From Syntrophopropionicum propionicicum_A (GTDB lineage: Bacteria > Bacillota > Desulfotomaculia > Desulfotomaculales > Pelotomaculaceae), in the NCBI RefSeq assembly GCF_048984525.1, contig NZ_JBMGJC010000001.1:372001-436000 (forward strand): a stretch of 64,000 bases of DNA, written 5' to 3'. Of this stretch, positions 8,414 to 15,845 are shown piece by piece. The stretch's first letter is position 1, and every line of letters begins with the position of its first letter. A program made the translations under genes and the position numbers. Under the pieces are notes generated by a model that saw nothing but the letters and a program-made list of their open reading frames with translations, did no database searches and was not told where the DNA came from.

Positions 8414-8770
8414 CTACCCCCTCGCTTTGAAGGTCAGCGCCGCGAGGTAACCGAAAACAACTGCCGCTGTTATGCCTGCCGCGGCCGCAGTTACTCCCCC
8501 GGAAAAAGCGCCTAAAATTCCTTTTTGGGCCACTCCGTTTATCGCCCCCTGGGCGAGCAGGTGGCCGAAACCGGTCAGGGGTACCGTAGCTCCCGCTCCG
8601 GCCAGGTCAACCAGCGGCTGGTATAATCCCAGGGCGCTGATAACGGCGCCGGCGCTCACAAATGTAACCAGTACATGTGCCGGTGTGAATTTATAGCTTG
8701 TCAGGTCCATCAGCAGCTGGCCGACCACGCAAATGGCGCCGCCGACAACAAACGCCAGAAAAAAATCCAA
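8414..8770 (-). CDS. spoVAE: Stage V sporulation protein AE, SpoVAEb type (membrane)
   Basis: This 118-residue integral membrane protein has about four hydrophobic segments (residues 3-22, 33-52, 60-80 and 90-113) and the motif GAGATVPLTGFGH, related to the SpoVAC motif GAGGIVPITGFAN. It belongs to the SpoVAC/SpoVAEb family that forms the dipicolinate channel in the spore inner membrane. It lies 13 bases downstream of spoVAD and directly upstream of the AEa gene. Confidence 0.88.
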   Translation of the reverse strand: MDFFLAFVVGGAICVVGQLLMDLTSYKFTPAHVLVTFVSAGAVISALGLYQPLVDLAGAGATVPLTGFGHLLAQGAINGVAQKGILGAFSGGVTAAAAGITAAVVFGYLAALTFKARG

Positions 8771-8783
8771 CTATTTTTCCCCC

Positions 8784-9797
8784 TTATAGCTTTTCTATTA
8801 CAACAGCGTGGCCAATACCGGGAACAGTTTCTCCCTGCTGCACGCTGCAGCTGCTGAGCAGGGCCCCTGTGCCGACGCCAAGGATGCGCTTGTAACGCCC
8901 GCTGTCAAGCAGTCCCATCAGGTAACCGCAGGTCACCACCGCTGAGCAGCCGCACCCGCTTCCACCGGCGTGGACATCCTGGGAACCGCTGTATATTAAA
9001 ATGCCACAGTCAGTATAGCGATTGGAAATATCATACCCTTTCTGCCTTACCAACTCCTCCGTGAGCTTTTTGCCGAAGGCGGCGAGATCACCGGTGATAA
9101 TCAGGTCATAATCTTCAGGTTTTCGCCCGGTATCCATAAAGTGCCGGGCGATAGTGTCCGCTGCGGCCGGGGCCATCGCCGCGCCCATATCCTGTGAATC
9201 ACCCTGCCCCATGTCAATCACCTTTCCTATAGTGGCATGGGTAATCACAGGCCCGGACCCTTCCCTGGCCAGTATTACCGAGCCCGCTCCGGTCACTGTC
9301 CACTGGGCGGTCATCGAGCGCTGCACCCCCAGTTCGGTCGGGAAACGGTATTGCCTTTCAGCGGTGCAGTAATGGCTGGAAGTACCCGCCAGTACCCTGT
9401 CTGCATAGCCGCCGTCGACCAGCATCGCCCCGACCGCTAAACCCTCGTACATCGTCGAGCAGGCTCCATAAAGGCCCAGGAAAGGTATGCCCATAGTCCT
9501 GGCGGTAAAACTCGAGCTAATAATCTGGTTCAACAGGTCCCCGGCCAGCATGAAGTCTATATCGTTTTCCTTGAGGCTGGCTTTTTGCAGCGCTTTTTTC
9601 ATCGAGTCAAACATCATCCGCTGCTCGGCTTTTTCCCAGGAGTCTTCGCCGTAATAGGTATCGGTGACAACTTTGTCAAAAGTCCCGGCCAGAGGGCCGT
9701 CGCCTTCCCTGGACCCCACAACTGAAGCTGTGGAAATAATCACAGGCGGGTTTTGGAACACGACAGTCTGCATCCCGTTTTTTTTAGGAGCCGCCAA
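8784..9797 (-). CDS. spoVAD: Stage V sporulation protein AD
   Basis: SpoVAD is a thiolase-fold protein of the spore inner membrane that binds dipicolinic acid. Signatures are LAGDLLNQ, FLGLYGACST, TSSHYCTAERQ, DSQDMGAAMAPAAADT and AGGSGCGCSAVV. A longer frame extends upstream to 10055 but overlaps spoVAC. The TTG at 9797 has GGGAGG 9 bases upstream and gives 337 residues, matching the usual length of about 338; an ATG at 9773 is a weaker alternative. It sits between spoVAC and spoVAEb as in Bacillus. Confidence 0.92.
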   Translation of the reverse strand: MAAPKKNGMQTVVFQNPPVIISTASVVGSREGDGPLAGTFDKVVTDTYYGEDSWEKAEQRMMFDSMKKALQKASLKENDIDFMLAGDLLNQIISSSFTARTMGIPFLGLYGACSTMYEGLAVGAMLVDGGYADRVLAGTSSHYCTAERQYRFPTELGVQRSMTAQWTVTGAGSVILAREGSGPVITHATIGKVIDMGQGDSQDMGAAMAPAAADTIARHFMDTGRKPEDYDLIITGDLAAFGKKLTEELVRQKGYDISNRYTDCGILIYSGSQDVHAGGSGCGCSAVVTCGYLMGLLDSGRYKRILGVGTGALLSSCSVQQGETVPGIGHAVVIEKL

Positions 9798-9864
9798 TTT
9801 TTGGCCTCCCTTGCGGAAAATTATAAAACCTTTAGGGCAAACCCGATGGACTTGTCCGAAGACA

Positions 9865-10320
9865 TTATCTAAAGAAATAGTACAGGAGAGCCGCGGCCCA
9901 GGCGGTAAATATTCCCCAGACCAGCACTGGTCCCGCGATGGTAAAGAGCCTGGCGCCGACCCCGAACACCAGCCCCTCGGCACGGTATTCAAGGGCCGGG
10001 GAAACCATGGAGTTGGCAAAGCCGGTGATGGGCACAATACCGCCGGCGCCCCCAAAACGGCTTATTTCATCGTAAACCCCAAGTCCGGTTAACAGCGCCG
10101 CTATAAACACCAGTGTGGCCGATGCTGCTGAACCGGCCTCATTTATATTCAGGCCAAGACCAAGGAAAAACCTGAGTAAAAACTGGCCGACCAGGCAGAT
10201 AAAGCCCCCGACAATAAAAGCCCAGAAGACGTTGCGCCAGATCCTCGGCCTGGGCCTTAACTGCTTGACCATTTCCGTGTATTCCTGTTTTTGTATTTCT
10301 TGAATTAAAGTATTGGCCAT
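9865..10320 (-). CDS. spoVAC: Stage V sporulation protein AC
   Basis: This 151-residue membrane protein has four to five hydrophobic segments and the conserved GAGGIVPITGFANSM block. In Bacillus SpoVAC behaves as a mechanosensitive channel for dipicolinate release. The ATG at 10320 has an AGAGGTG ribosome binding site. It is the first gene of the spoVA group and begins just after the dodecin terminator, with a sigma-F/G-like promoter immediately upstream. Confidence 0.92.
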   Translation of the reverse strand: MANTLIQEIQKQEYTEMVKQLRPRPRIWRNVFWAFIVGGFICLVGQFLLRFFLGLGLNINEAGSAASATLVFIAALLTGLGVYDEISRFGGAGGIVPITGFANSMVSPALEYRAEGLVFGVGARLFTIAGPVLVWGIFTAWAAALLYYFFR

Positions 10321-10337
10321 ACTTTCACCTCTTTTTC

Positions 10338-10366
10338 ATTGTTTCCACGATTATATGGCGTTATAC
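10338..10366 (-). promoter_or_regulatory. Candidate sigma-F/sigma-G promoter for the spoVA operon
   Basis: On the minus strand GTATA (10366-10362) is followed after 15 bases by GGAAACAAT (10346-10338). This fits the forespore sigma-factor pattern GNATA, about 15-16 bases, GGNRANANT. spoVA operons are sigma-G controlled in Bacillus. The implied leader to the ATG is very short, which weakens the call. Confidence 0.45.
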
Positions 10367-10391
10367 AAAAAAGGACACCTGCCGGTGTCCC
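10366..10391 (-). terminator. Rho-independent terminator downstream of dodecin
   Basis: The minus-strand stem GGACACC / GGTGTCC is followed by six T residues, directly after the dodecin stop codon and ahead of the spoVA promoter. Confidence 0.8.
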
Positions 10392-10400
10392 TCAGATTTG

Positions 10401-10595
10401 TTAATCGGTGTGGGCAATTTTAACATTTGCCTTGTACTCGACCAAGCGGCCGTCTTCAACATTAGCTGTAAAATTTACAATTTCCACGGCAACAATATTT
10501 TTCATAGATCTTGAAGCCTCTGTAATGGCTGACTGGACGGCTCCCTTCCAGCTGTCACCAGACTCTCCCACCAGTTCTGATACTTTTACGTGCAC
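10401..10595 (-). CDS. Dodecin family protein
   Basis: Dodecins are small flavin- or CoA-binding proteins that assemble into hollow dodecamers and buffer these cofactors. The 64-residue chain shows the family pattern: VKVSELVGESGDSW, AVQSAITEASRSMKNI, VEIVNFTANVEDG and the final strand EYKANVKIAH. The GTG at 10595 was chosen because a GGGGG site lies 8 bases upstream and the family begins here; a longer frame to 10664 adds an unrelated basic leader. It lies between sigF and the spoVA genes but has its own terminator. A sporulation link is suggested by position only. Confidence 0.85.
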   Translation of the reverse strand: MHVKVSELVGESGDSWKGAVQSAITEASRSMKNIVAVEIVNFTANVEDGRLVEYKANVKIAHTD

Positions 10596-10687
10596 AGTTT
10601 TATCCCCCTTTTTGTTTTTTTGGCAATTTGTAGTATGTGTTATGAATGTTTTTTTATGCGTCAACTTTTACTAGGGATGGAAAAAGT

Positions 10688-10718
10688 AAAAACCCGCCTT
10701 AAAGAAGGTCGGGCGGGA
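10688..10718 (-). terminator. Rho-independent terminator of the spoIIA-sigF operon
   Basis: The minus-strand stem CCCGCC / GGCGGG with a loop of about 12 bases is followed by TTTTTAC. A palindromic repeat (10722-10781) lies between the sigF stop codon and this terminator. Confidence 0.65.
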
Positions 10719-10721
10719 ATT

Positions 10722-10781
10722 CGTGTCAAGGGGACGGTTCTTCTGACACGATCGTGTCAAGAGAACCGTCCCCTTGACACG
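10722..10781. repeat. Palindromic GTGTCAAGGGGACGGTTCT element (family A), complete copy
   Basis: This is a 60-base near-perfect inverted repeat. GTGTCAAGGGGACGGTTCT on the left is mirrored by AGAACCGTCCCCTTGACAC on the right, around a centre containing GACACGATCGTGTC. Further copies or relatives are at about 17041-17150, and degenerate ones lie in 6420-6620 and 12900-13075. Confidence 0.85.
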
Positions 10782-10814
10782 GTCTTGGCAGGAATCAATT
10801 TGCTTGTTTTATGT

Positions 10815-11588
10815 TCAGCCGCTGCCAATTAAGTCTTTCAGCTTTTTCAAGGCCTGCCTTTCCAGGCGGGAGACCTGGACCTGGGACAACCCTAGTCTCC
10901 CGGCGATCTCTGACTGCGTTTTGTCCTCAAAGAACCGCCAGGTTATTATGTTTCTGTCTCTTTCCGGGAGGCTGTTTAAAAGCTCTTTGACAGAAAGGCT
11001 TTCCAGCCACGGTATATCTCCTTCCTCTTCGCCCTTCAACTGGTCCAGCAGGTAGATCGGATCTCCGTCCTCCTGGTGCAGCGTCTCATAGATGGAGGTC
11101 GGAGACTGGGTAGCCTCCATGGCGGTTGTAACTTCTTCCCTGGACAGGCCCAGTTCAGACGCCACTTCCCCGATTGAAGGCTCCCGGCCCAGGCGCGCGG
11201 TCAAAAGGTCCCTTACCTGCTGTATCTTATACGCGGTCTCCTTGACGGAGCGGCTGACTTTAACCGGGTTGTCGTCTCTAAGAAACCTCCTGATTTCCCC
11301 CACGATCATCGGGACGGCATAGGTAGAAAACTTGACGTCGTAACCGAGATCAAATTTATCTATAGCTTTCATCAAGCCGATACAGCCGATTTGAAATAAA
11401 TCTTCCAGCTCATGGCCCCTGTTTTGAAAGCGCCGTACAATATTAAATACGAGCTTCAAGTTGCAGTTGACCAACTTGTCCCGAGCCAGGTTGTCACCAG
11501 CTTTAGACCTGATCAGCAAATCGCGTATCTCTTTGTCCTTTAACAGCGGAAAGCGGGGCAGGTTCATATCGACCAACCTGCTGCTCAT
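10815..11588 (-). CDS. sigF: RNA polymerase sporulation sigma factor SigF
   Basis: This 257-residue sigma-70 family protein drives early forespore transcription. Region 2 is clear (NIVRRFQNRGHELEDLFQIG, then FSTYAVPMIVGEIRRFLRD) and region 4 has the helix-turn-helix TQSEIAGRLGLSQVQVSRLE. Sigma-F and sigma-G are close relatives; its place directly after spoIIAA and spoIIAB fixes it as sigma-F. The ATG at 11588 follows an AGGAGATGG site. The normal operon order dacF-spoIIAA-spoIIAB-sigF is kept, although dacF is separated by repeats. Confidence 0.95.
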   Translation of the reverse strand: MSSRLVDMNLPRFPLLKDKEIRDLLIRSKAGDNLARDKLVNCNLKLVFNIVRRFQNRGHELEDLFQIGCIGLMKAIDKFDLGYDVKFSTYAVPMIVGEIRRFLRDDNPVKVSRSVKETAYKIQQVRDLLTARLGREPSIGEVASELGLSREEVTTAMEATQSPTSIYETLHQEDGDPIYLLDQLKGEEEGDIPWLESLSVKELLNSLPERDRNIITWRFFEDKTQSEIAGRLGLSQVQVSRLERQALKKLKDLIGSG

Positions 11589-11663
11589 AAATCCATCTCC
11601 TGACTGTAACCCAATAAATACTTTAAAGTCTCCGGCAAATCTCTGCGCCTGGCCGCCTGTGAT

Positions 11664-12113
11664 CTATGTCGCTTCACTGGCCCGGACCATACTGCCCCCG
11701 GCGCTCTTGCTCATCATAACCGTGGTGCCGCGGCCCGGTGTCGATTCCACCCGGAAATTTTCCATGAAAGACTGCATAAAGACGAAACCCAGGCCCAGGC
11801 GTTCCGCGTCAGTTGAAAATGCAGGCTGGAGCGCCCTGTCTATATCAACAATGCCTATACCGTCGTCTTCCACCCTTATTTCCAGGGTATCCAGGGTCAG
11901 CGCTGCATACACCCTGACGAAACGGTCCGGCGCATGCTCATAACCGTGTATAATTGAATTGCCCACGGCCTCAGACACGGCAACCTTTATTTCCTCCAGG
12001 TCGGCTAGCGTAAAATCAAGCTGGGAGGCAAAGGCAGCCACCGTCACCCTGGCAAAGGCCACATTGGCCGGTATGCTTAAAAACTCAAGCCTCATCTGGT
12101 TTATAAAATGCAT
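11664..12113 (-). CDS. spoIIAB: Anti-sigma F factor / serine kinase SpoIIAB
   Basis: SpoIIAB binds and blocks sigma-F and phosphorylates SpoIIAA with ATP. The GHKL ATPase boxes are visible: N-box EEIKVAVSEAVGNSIIHGY, G1 VEDDGIGI and G2 RLGLGFVFMQSF, ending in GTTVMM. The length of 149 residues is normal. The start codon follows a GGAGG site by about 9 bases, and the gene is 14 bases downstream of spoIIAA. Confidence 0.95.
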   Translation of the reverse strand: MHFINQMRLEFLSIPANVAFARVTVAAFASQLDFTLADLEEIKVAVSEAVGNSIIHGYEHAPDRFVRVYAALTLDTLEIRVEDDGIGIVDIDRALQPAFSTDAERLGLGFVFMQSFMENFRVESTPGRGTTVMMSKSAGGSMVRASEAT

Positions 12114-12127
12114 TTATGTCAACCTCC

Positions 12128-12466
12128 CTACCCAATCTTCTCCAGTGCCTCGTTTTCATTTGGAAACTCATTCATAATCCGCAGCAGCCCTGACAGATCG
12201 AGGACCTTTCGCACCTGGGGCTGCGGTGAGACAATAAATACCTTGCCGCCCTGTTTGGACACCCGCTTGTAGCGCCCTAAAAGGACGCCCAAACCCGAGC
12301 TGTCCACAAAAGACACCCTGGTCAGGTTAAAAACCAGGTTTTTTGCCTTTCCCTTTTCTATGGTTTCATCCAGAGTTCTCCTGAAGCGGTCGGCGACTCC
12401 CAGATCAAGTTCCCCGTTAGGCCTTACAAACAGGGTGTCCTTTTTCATTTCAACATCCAGAAGCAC
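12128..12466 (-). CDS. spoIIAA: Anti-sigma F factor antagonist SpoIIAA
   Basis: This small STAS-domain protein releases sigma-F from SpoIIAB when unphosphorylated. The phospho-acceptor serine lies in the motif FVDSSGLGVLLG. Start choice is uncertain: the GTG at 12466 gives 112 residues, aligns with the known SpoIIAA N-terminus and has GGGGGA 9 bases upstream, while an ATG at 12505 adds a basic, glycine-rich leader with a closely spaced GGGG. It heads the spoIIA operon, with a sigma-A-like promoter just upstream. Confidence 0.93.
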   Translation of the reverse strand: MLLDVEMKKDTLFVRPNGELDLGVADRFRRTLDETIEKGKAKNLVFNLTRVSFVDSSGLGVLLGRYKRVSKQGGKVFIVSPQPQVRKVLDLSGLLRIMNEFPNENEALEKIG

Positions 12467-12521
12467 AGGCGGGCGTCCCCCTTTTTTCTTTATAATCAAC
12501 TGCATTATCCCCTTTTGCTAA

Positions 12522-12550
12522 ATCTTACCAAATATATTTTAAAAAGGCAA
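12522..12550 (-). promoter_or_regulatory. Candidate sigma-A-type promoter for spoIIAA-AB-sigF
   Basis: On the minus strand TTGCCT (12550-12545) and TAAGAT (12527-12522) are separated by 17 bases. Known spoIIA promoters use sigma-H with Spo0A; I see no good sigma-H match, so this is a tentative call. Confidence 0.35.
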
Positions 12551-12556
12551 GCAACA

Positions 12557-12588
12557 TAAAACGGGTCTTTTCACAAGACCCGTTTTTT
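12557..12588. terminator. Hairpin terminator upstream of spoIIAA
   Basis: ACGGGTCTT / AAGACCCGT with a 5-base loop. The T tract is six long on the plus strand and four long on the minus strand. On the minus strand it would isolate spoIIA from dacF read-through. Confidence 0.6.
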
Positions 12589-13170
12589 CAATCGGGGACA
12601 TTCCTCGGCCCGGAGTAAAACTCCAAACAGAGGTGTGTCCCCGTTCCGATGACATTGTTTGTTTATTAAGATACAAGTTTGTTGACACACATTACATCGG
12701 TGACATATCTCTGACCTCAAAGGAATGCCTGTGAGAGAGATGTGTCCTCATTTCTCTGTCATTGTATGTTTTGTTACGATACGAGTCTGCCGACAGATGA
12801 GAGATGTGTCCCCGTTCCGCTGTCATAATTATAATAATGAAATCTATGGTGTTGAGACCCGCTGCTCCATTGAGCAGCGAGATCGCATCCAGGAAACGGT
12901 ATTATTGACCGCGGGAGCATGTCCAGGAACGGTCCGCCGAGCGTGTCTTGGGGACGGTTTTGTTGACACGGTTTCTAAAATTGAGTCTTGAGACAAAAGC
13001 GTGTCAACAGAACTGTCCTCATGACACGCTCGAGAGAATAAACCGCTTAGAAACAACTGCCCTCTTGACGCATTCCATTAAGAAATGAGATGTGAGACAT
13101 GGGACGCGAGTCTGCATGACATTCTTAGAGGATTCCCACGTCTCACTTCTCACGTCCCACGTCTCAGTAT
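12589..13170. repeat. Mosaic of three repeat families between dacF and spoIIAA
   Basis: About 580 bases hold no gene. In order: GGGGACAT / GTGTCCCC inverted repeats (12592-12650, and variants to about 12830); the duplicated element of about 215 bases (12845-13060) matching 6380-6650; and the 7-mer element (13085-13168) with GTGAGAC-type left arm and GTCTCAC-type right arm. In Bacillus dacF and spoIIAA are adjacent, so this is an insertion hot spot within a conserved block. Confidence 0.8.
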
Positions 13171-14348
13171 ACGCTGTCTAAAACCCTTCTCATCTGCTGG
13201 CCCAGCGACGCCTTTGGCACGTCAGCCCCGGCCACCAGTTTTACCCTCAATACCTCCTGCCCGTTTTTGCTGACAACGTACGACCCCACTTCCTGTCCTT
13301 TTTGCACGGGCGCGTTGATGCTCTCAGGCAGTTCCAATTTTGGTTCAAACCCTTTTTCCTCACCCTTGGATACAATTACGCTGACCTTGTCCAGGGCCTG
13401 CACCTCGACCATATCTGACTGGCCTTTGCTGACTTTCAGTTGTCCGACCCCCGCTCCCTGTTCAGCGAAATTGACGGATTTATACCTGGCATACCCATAG
13501 TCAAAAATTTTCATAGATTCACTGAAGTGGCTCCTGACTTGTTCAGTTCCAAGGACCACGCAGATAAATCTGAGGCCATTCCTTTCCGCGGACGAGGCCA
13601 GGCAGTATTTGGCCGCTTCCGTCCAGCCGGTCTTGCCGGCGTCCGCCCCGTCATACCACCAGAGAAGTTTATTTGTATTCCACAGCTTGAAGGCGCCGCC
13701 CCGCAGATCGTATTCCTTCATAGCGGTTATTTTTCTGAAAAGCGGGTTTTTCAGGCCTTCTTTTAATATTTGCGCCAAATCATAGGCGCTGGTGTAATGG
13801 TTATCCGCGGTAAGACCGTGACAGTTCACAAAGTTTGTGTTTTCCAGCGCCAAAGATTTTGCCTTGTCATTCATGGCCTCTACGAAGGCCTCTTCACTGC
13901 CCATAATATGCTCGGCAACAGCCACGCAGGCGTCATTGGCGGACTGCAGCCCTATGGCCGCAAGCATGTCCCAAAGGCTCATCTCCTCCCCGATTTCAAG
14001 ATAGATCTGTGAGCCTCCCATTTCCCAGGCGTTTTCACTGGTCACCACGTTATCAGTAAGCTTGAAATCTCCCTTTTCAACCGCGTCCGTCGCCACTAAA
14101 AGAGTCATCAGCTTGGTTACGCTGGCCATGGGCAGCCTCTTGTCCATTTCTTTTTCGTAAGCAATTTTGCCTGTCACCGGTTCTAAAAGCACCGCCGCTT
14201 CAGCTGTAGTTTCCAGCCCCGCCGGGACAGCTCCTTTTGCCGGAGTTTTTTCCTTTGCCGCCTCCTGAGCGGCCCATGCCGCCTGCCCCACGGTCATGCT
14301 GAATACGAGCGCCGCAACCAATAAAATTACCCACCGTCTTTTACTCAA
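13164..14348 (-). CDS. dacF: D-alanyl-D-alanine carboxypeptidase DacF (penicillin-binding protein)
   Basis: This 394-residue serine carboxypeptidase trims peptidoglycan stem peptides, in the DacF case during spore cortex formation. An N-terminal signal peptide (about 1-27, ending near AAWA) is followed by the catalytic S76-x-x-K79 (MASVTKL), the SxN motif in QSANDA and KTG in DAGKTGWTEAA. A PBP5-type C-terminal domain and an amphipathic tail follow. A GGAGG site precedes the start. The last codons abut the inverted-repeat element at 13085-13168. Confidence 0.92.
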   Translation of the reverse strand: MSKRRWVILLVAALVFSMTVGQAAWAAQEAAKEKTPAKGAVPAGLETTAEAAVLLEPVTGKIAYEKEMDKRLPMASVTKLMTLLVATDAVEKGDFKLTDNVVTSENAWEMGGSQIYLEIGEEMSLWDMLAAIGLQSANDACVAVAEHIMGSEEAFVEAMNDKAKSLALENTNFVNCHGLTADNHYTSAYDLAQILKEGLKNPLFRKITAMKEYDLRGGAFKLWNTNKLLWWYDGADAGKTGWTEAAKYCLASSAERNGLRFICVVLGTEQVRSHFSESMKIFDYGYARYKSVNFAEQGAGVGQLKVSKGQSDMVEVQALDKVSVIVSKGEEKGFEPKLELPESINAPVQKGQEVGSYVVSKNGQEVLRVKLVAGADVPKASLGQQMRRVLDSVY

Positions 14349-14427
14349 GAAATATACCTCCTCATGTCGTCTGGGTCATTTTCTATTATGTTTACAATAA
14401 ATAAAGTTATACACGTAACCGGTTTAA

Positions 14428-14454
14428 ACAAAAAAAGGAACCTTGCGGTTCCTC
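14428..14454 (-). terminator. Rho-independent terminator downstream of pdp
   Basis: On the minus strand AGGAACC GCAA GGTTCCT is followed by seven T residues, directly after the pyrimidine-nucleoside phosphorylase stop codon. Confidence 0.85.
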
Positions 14455-14461
14455 TCTGTTT

Positions 14462-15775
14462 TTATATATTCCCGGGTACTGTGCCCAGTATAAGGCGCTG
14501 CGGCTCCGGCTTGACGTCACCAATCTGATAAGCGCTCTGCACAAGCTCTTTGGCCTGCTCCAGCCGCTCCGTGCCGTTCGCGTGCGCCACTGCCAGGGTT
14601 TCTCCTGAATTTATCGTATCCCCGACTTTTTTGTTCAAAACGATACCGACAGACAGATCTATCTTTGATTCTTTATTCTCCCTGCCCGCCCCCAGCAGCA
14701 TGGCTGAGCGGCCGATCACTTCCGCGTTAATGCCCCTGATATAACCGGATGCGGGCGCGGGAACTGCCGCCGTTAACTTAGCCGCCGGCAGAACACCGTC
14801 TTCCCGGGCAACCCGCGGGTCACCGCCCTGGGTTGAAACAAACTCGATAAATTTATTAAGAGCCTGGCCGCTTTTGATTAGTTCATGCAGTTTTGTCCTT
14901 CCATCTTTTAAGTTTTCAGCCTTTCCCGCCAGCAACAGCATGGTAGCGCCCAGTTCCAGGCATAAATCCAGCAGGTCCCCGGGCCCCTGGCCTTTCAACG
15001 TATCTATGGCCTCTTTTACTTCCAGGGCATTGCCTATGGAGAAACCCAAGGGCTGGTCCATGTCTGTAATCACGGCAACGGTCCGCCTGCCTACCCGGCT
15101 GCCGATGTCCACCATGGCCCGCGCCAGTTTTAAAGCGCTCTGCTGATCCCGCATAAACGCTCCGCTTCCCACTTTGACATCAAGTACAATGGCATCGGCG
15201 CCCGATGCAATTTTTTTACTCATTACACTGCTGGCTATGAGCGGTATGCTGTCGACAGTGGCAGTGACGTCCCTGAGAGCGTACAGCTTTTTGTCCGCCG
15301 GCGCCAGGTGGCCCGTCTGCGCCACGACAGCTGCGCCTATGTTACGTACCTGATCAATAAATTGAGCCGGCTCAAGCGAAACTTTAAAGCCCGGTATGGA
15401 CTCAAGCTTGTCAACCGTACCGCCTGTGTGACCCAGTCCGCGCCCTGACATCTTAGCCACCGGCACTCCCGCCGACGCCACCAGGGGGACTAATACAAGG
15501 GTGGTTTTATCACCCACTCCCCCGGTGCTGTGCTTGTCCACCTTGATGCCCGGGATGGCGGACAGGTCCGCCCGCTCTCCCGAGTCGCAGATCGCCATGG
15601 TCAAATCGGCGGTTTCTCTATCGCTCAAGCCTTGAAAATATATCGCCATCAGGAGGGCAGACGCCTGGTAATCCTCTATACTTTCGTTGCTGTAACCATT
15701 TACAAAATATTTGATTTCCCCGGTGGTTAACTCCTTGCCCTCTCTCTTTTTCAGGATAATATCATACATGCGCAT
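14462..15775 (-). CDS. pdp: Pyrimidine-nucleoside phosphorylase
   Basis: This enzyme splits thymidine, uridine or deoxyuridine with phosphate into base and (deoxy)ribose-1-phosphate. The 437-residue chain has the family signatures VDKHSTGGVGDKTTL, SGRGLGHTGGTVDKLE and a C-terminal PYNP domain (PAPASGYIRGI, GENKESK-type region). It follows the phosphopentomutase gene, which uses its product, so both act in nucleoside salvage. Thymidine phosphorylase (DeoA) is the close alternative; length and the clostridial context favour Pdp. Confidence 0.9.
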   Translation of the reverse strand: MRMYDIILKKREGKELTTGEIKYFVNGYSNESIEDYQASALLMAIYFQGLSDRETADLTMAICDSGERADLSAIPGIKVDKHSTGGVGDKTTLVLVPLVASAGVPVAKMSGRGLGHTGGTVDKLESIPGFKVSLEPAQFIDQVRNIGAAVVAQTGHLAPADKKLYALRDVTATVDSIPLIASSVMSKKIASGADAIVLDVKVGSGAFMRDQQSALKLARAMVDIGSRVGRRTVAVITDMDQPLGFSIGNALEVKEAIDTLKGQGPGDLLDLCLELGATMLLLAGKAENLKDGRTKLHELIKSGQALNKFIEFVSTQGGDPRVAREDGVLPAAKLTAAVPAPASGYIRGINAEVIGRSAMLLGAGRENKESKIDLSVGIVLNKKVGDTINSGETLAVAHANGTERLEQAKELVQSAYQIGDVKPEPQRLILGTVPGNI

Positions 15776-15845
15776 AACGTAATCTTCCTTATACTTTTTA
15801 AATTAACCGTCAATCTTAAAGGCAGAATGCCAAGACCAACCGCTG

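Noticed and set aside
9798..10055. N-terminal extension of SpoVAD to 10055
   Set aside because: It overlaps spoVAC in another frame and is unrelated to the family; the TTG at 9797 gives the family length.
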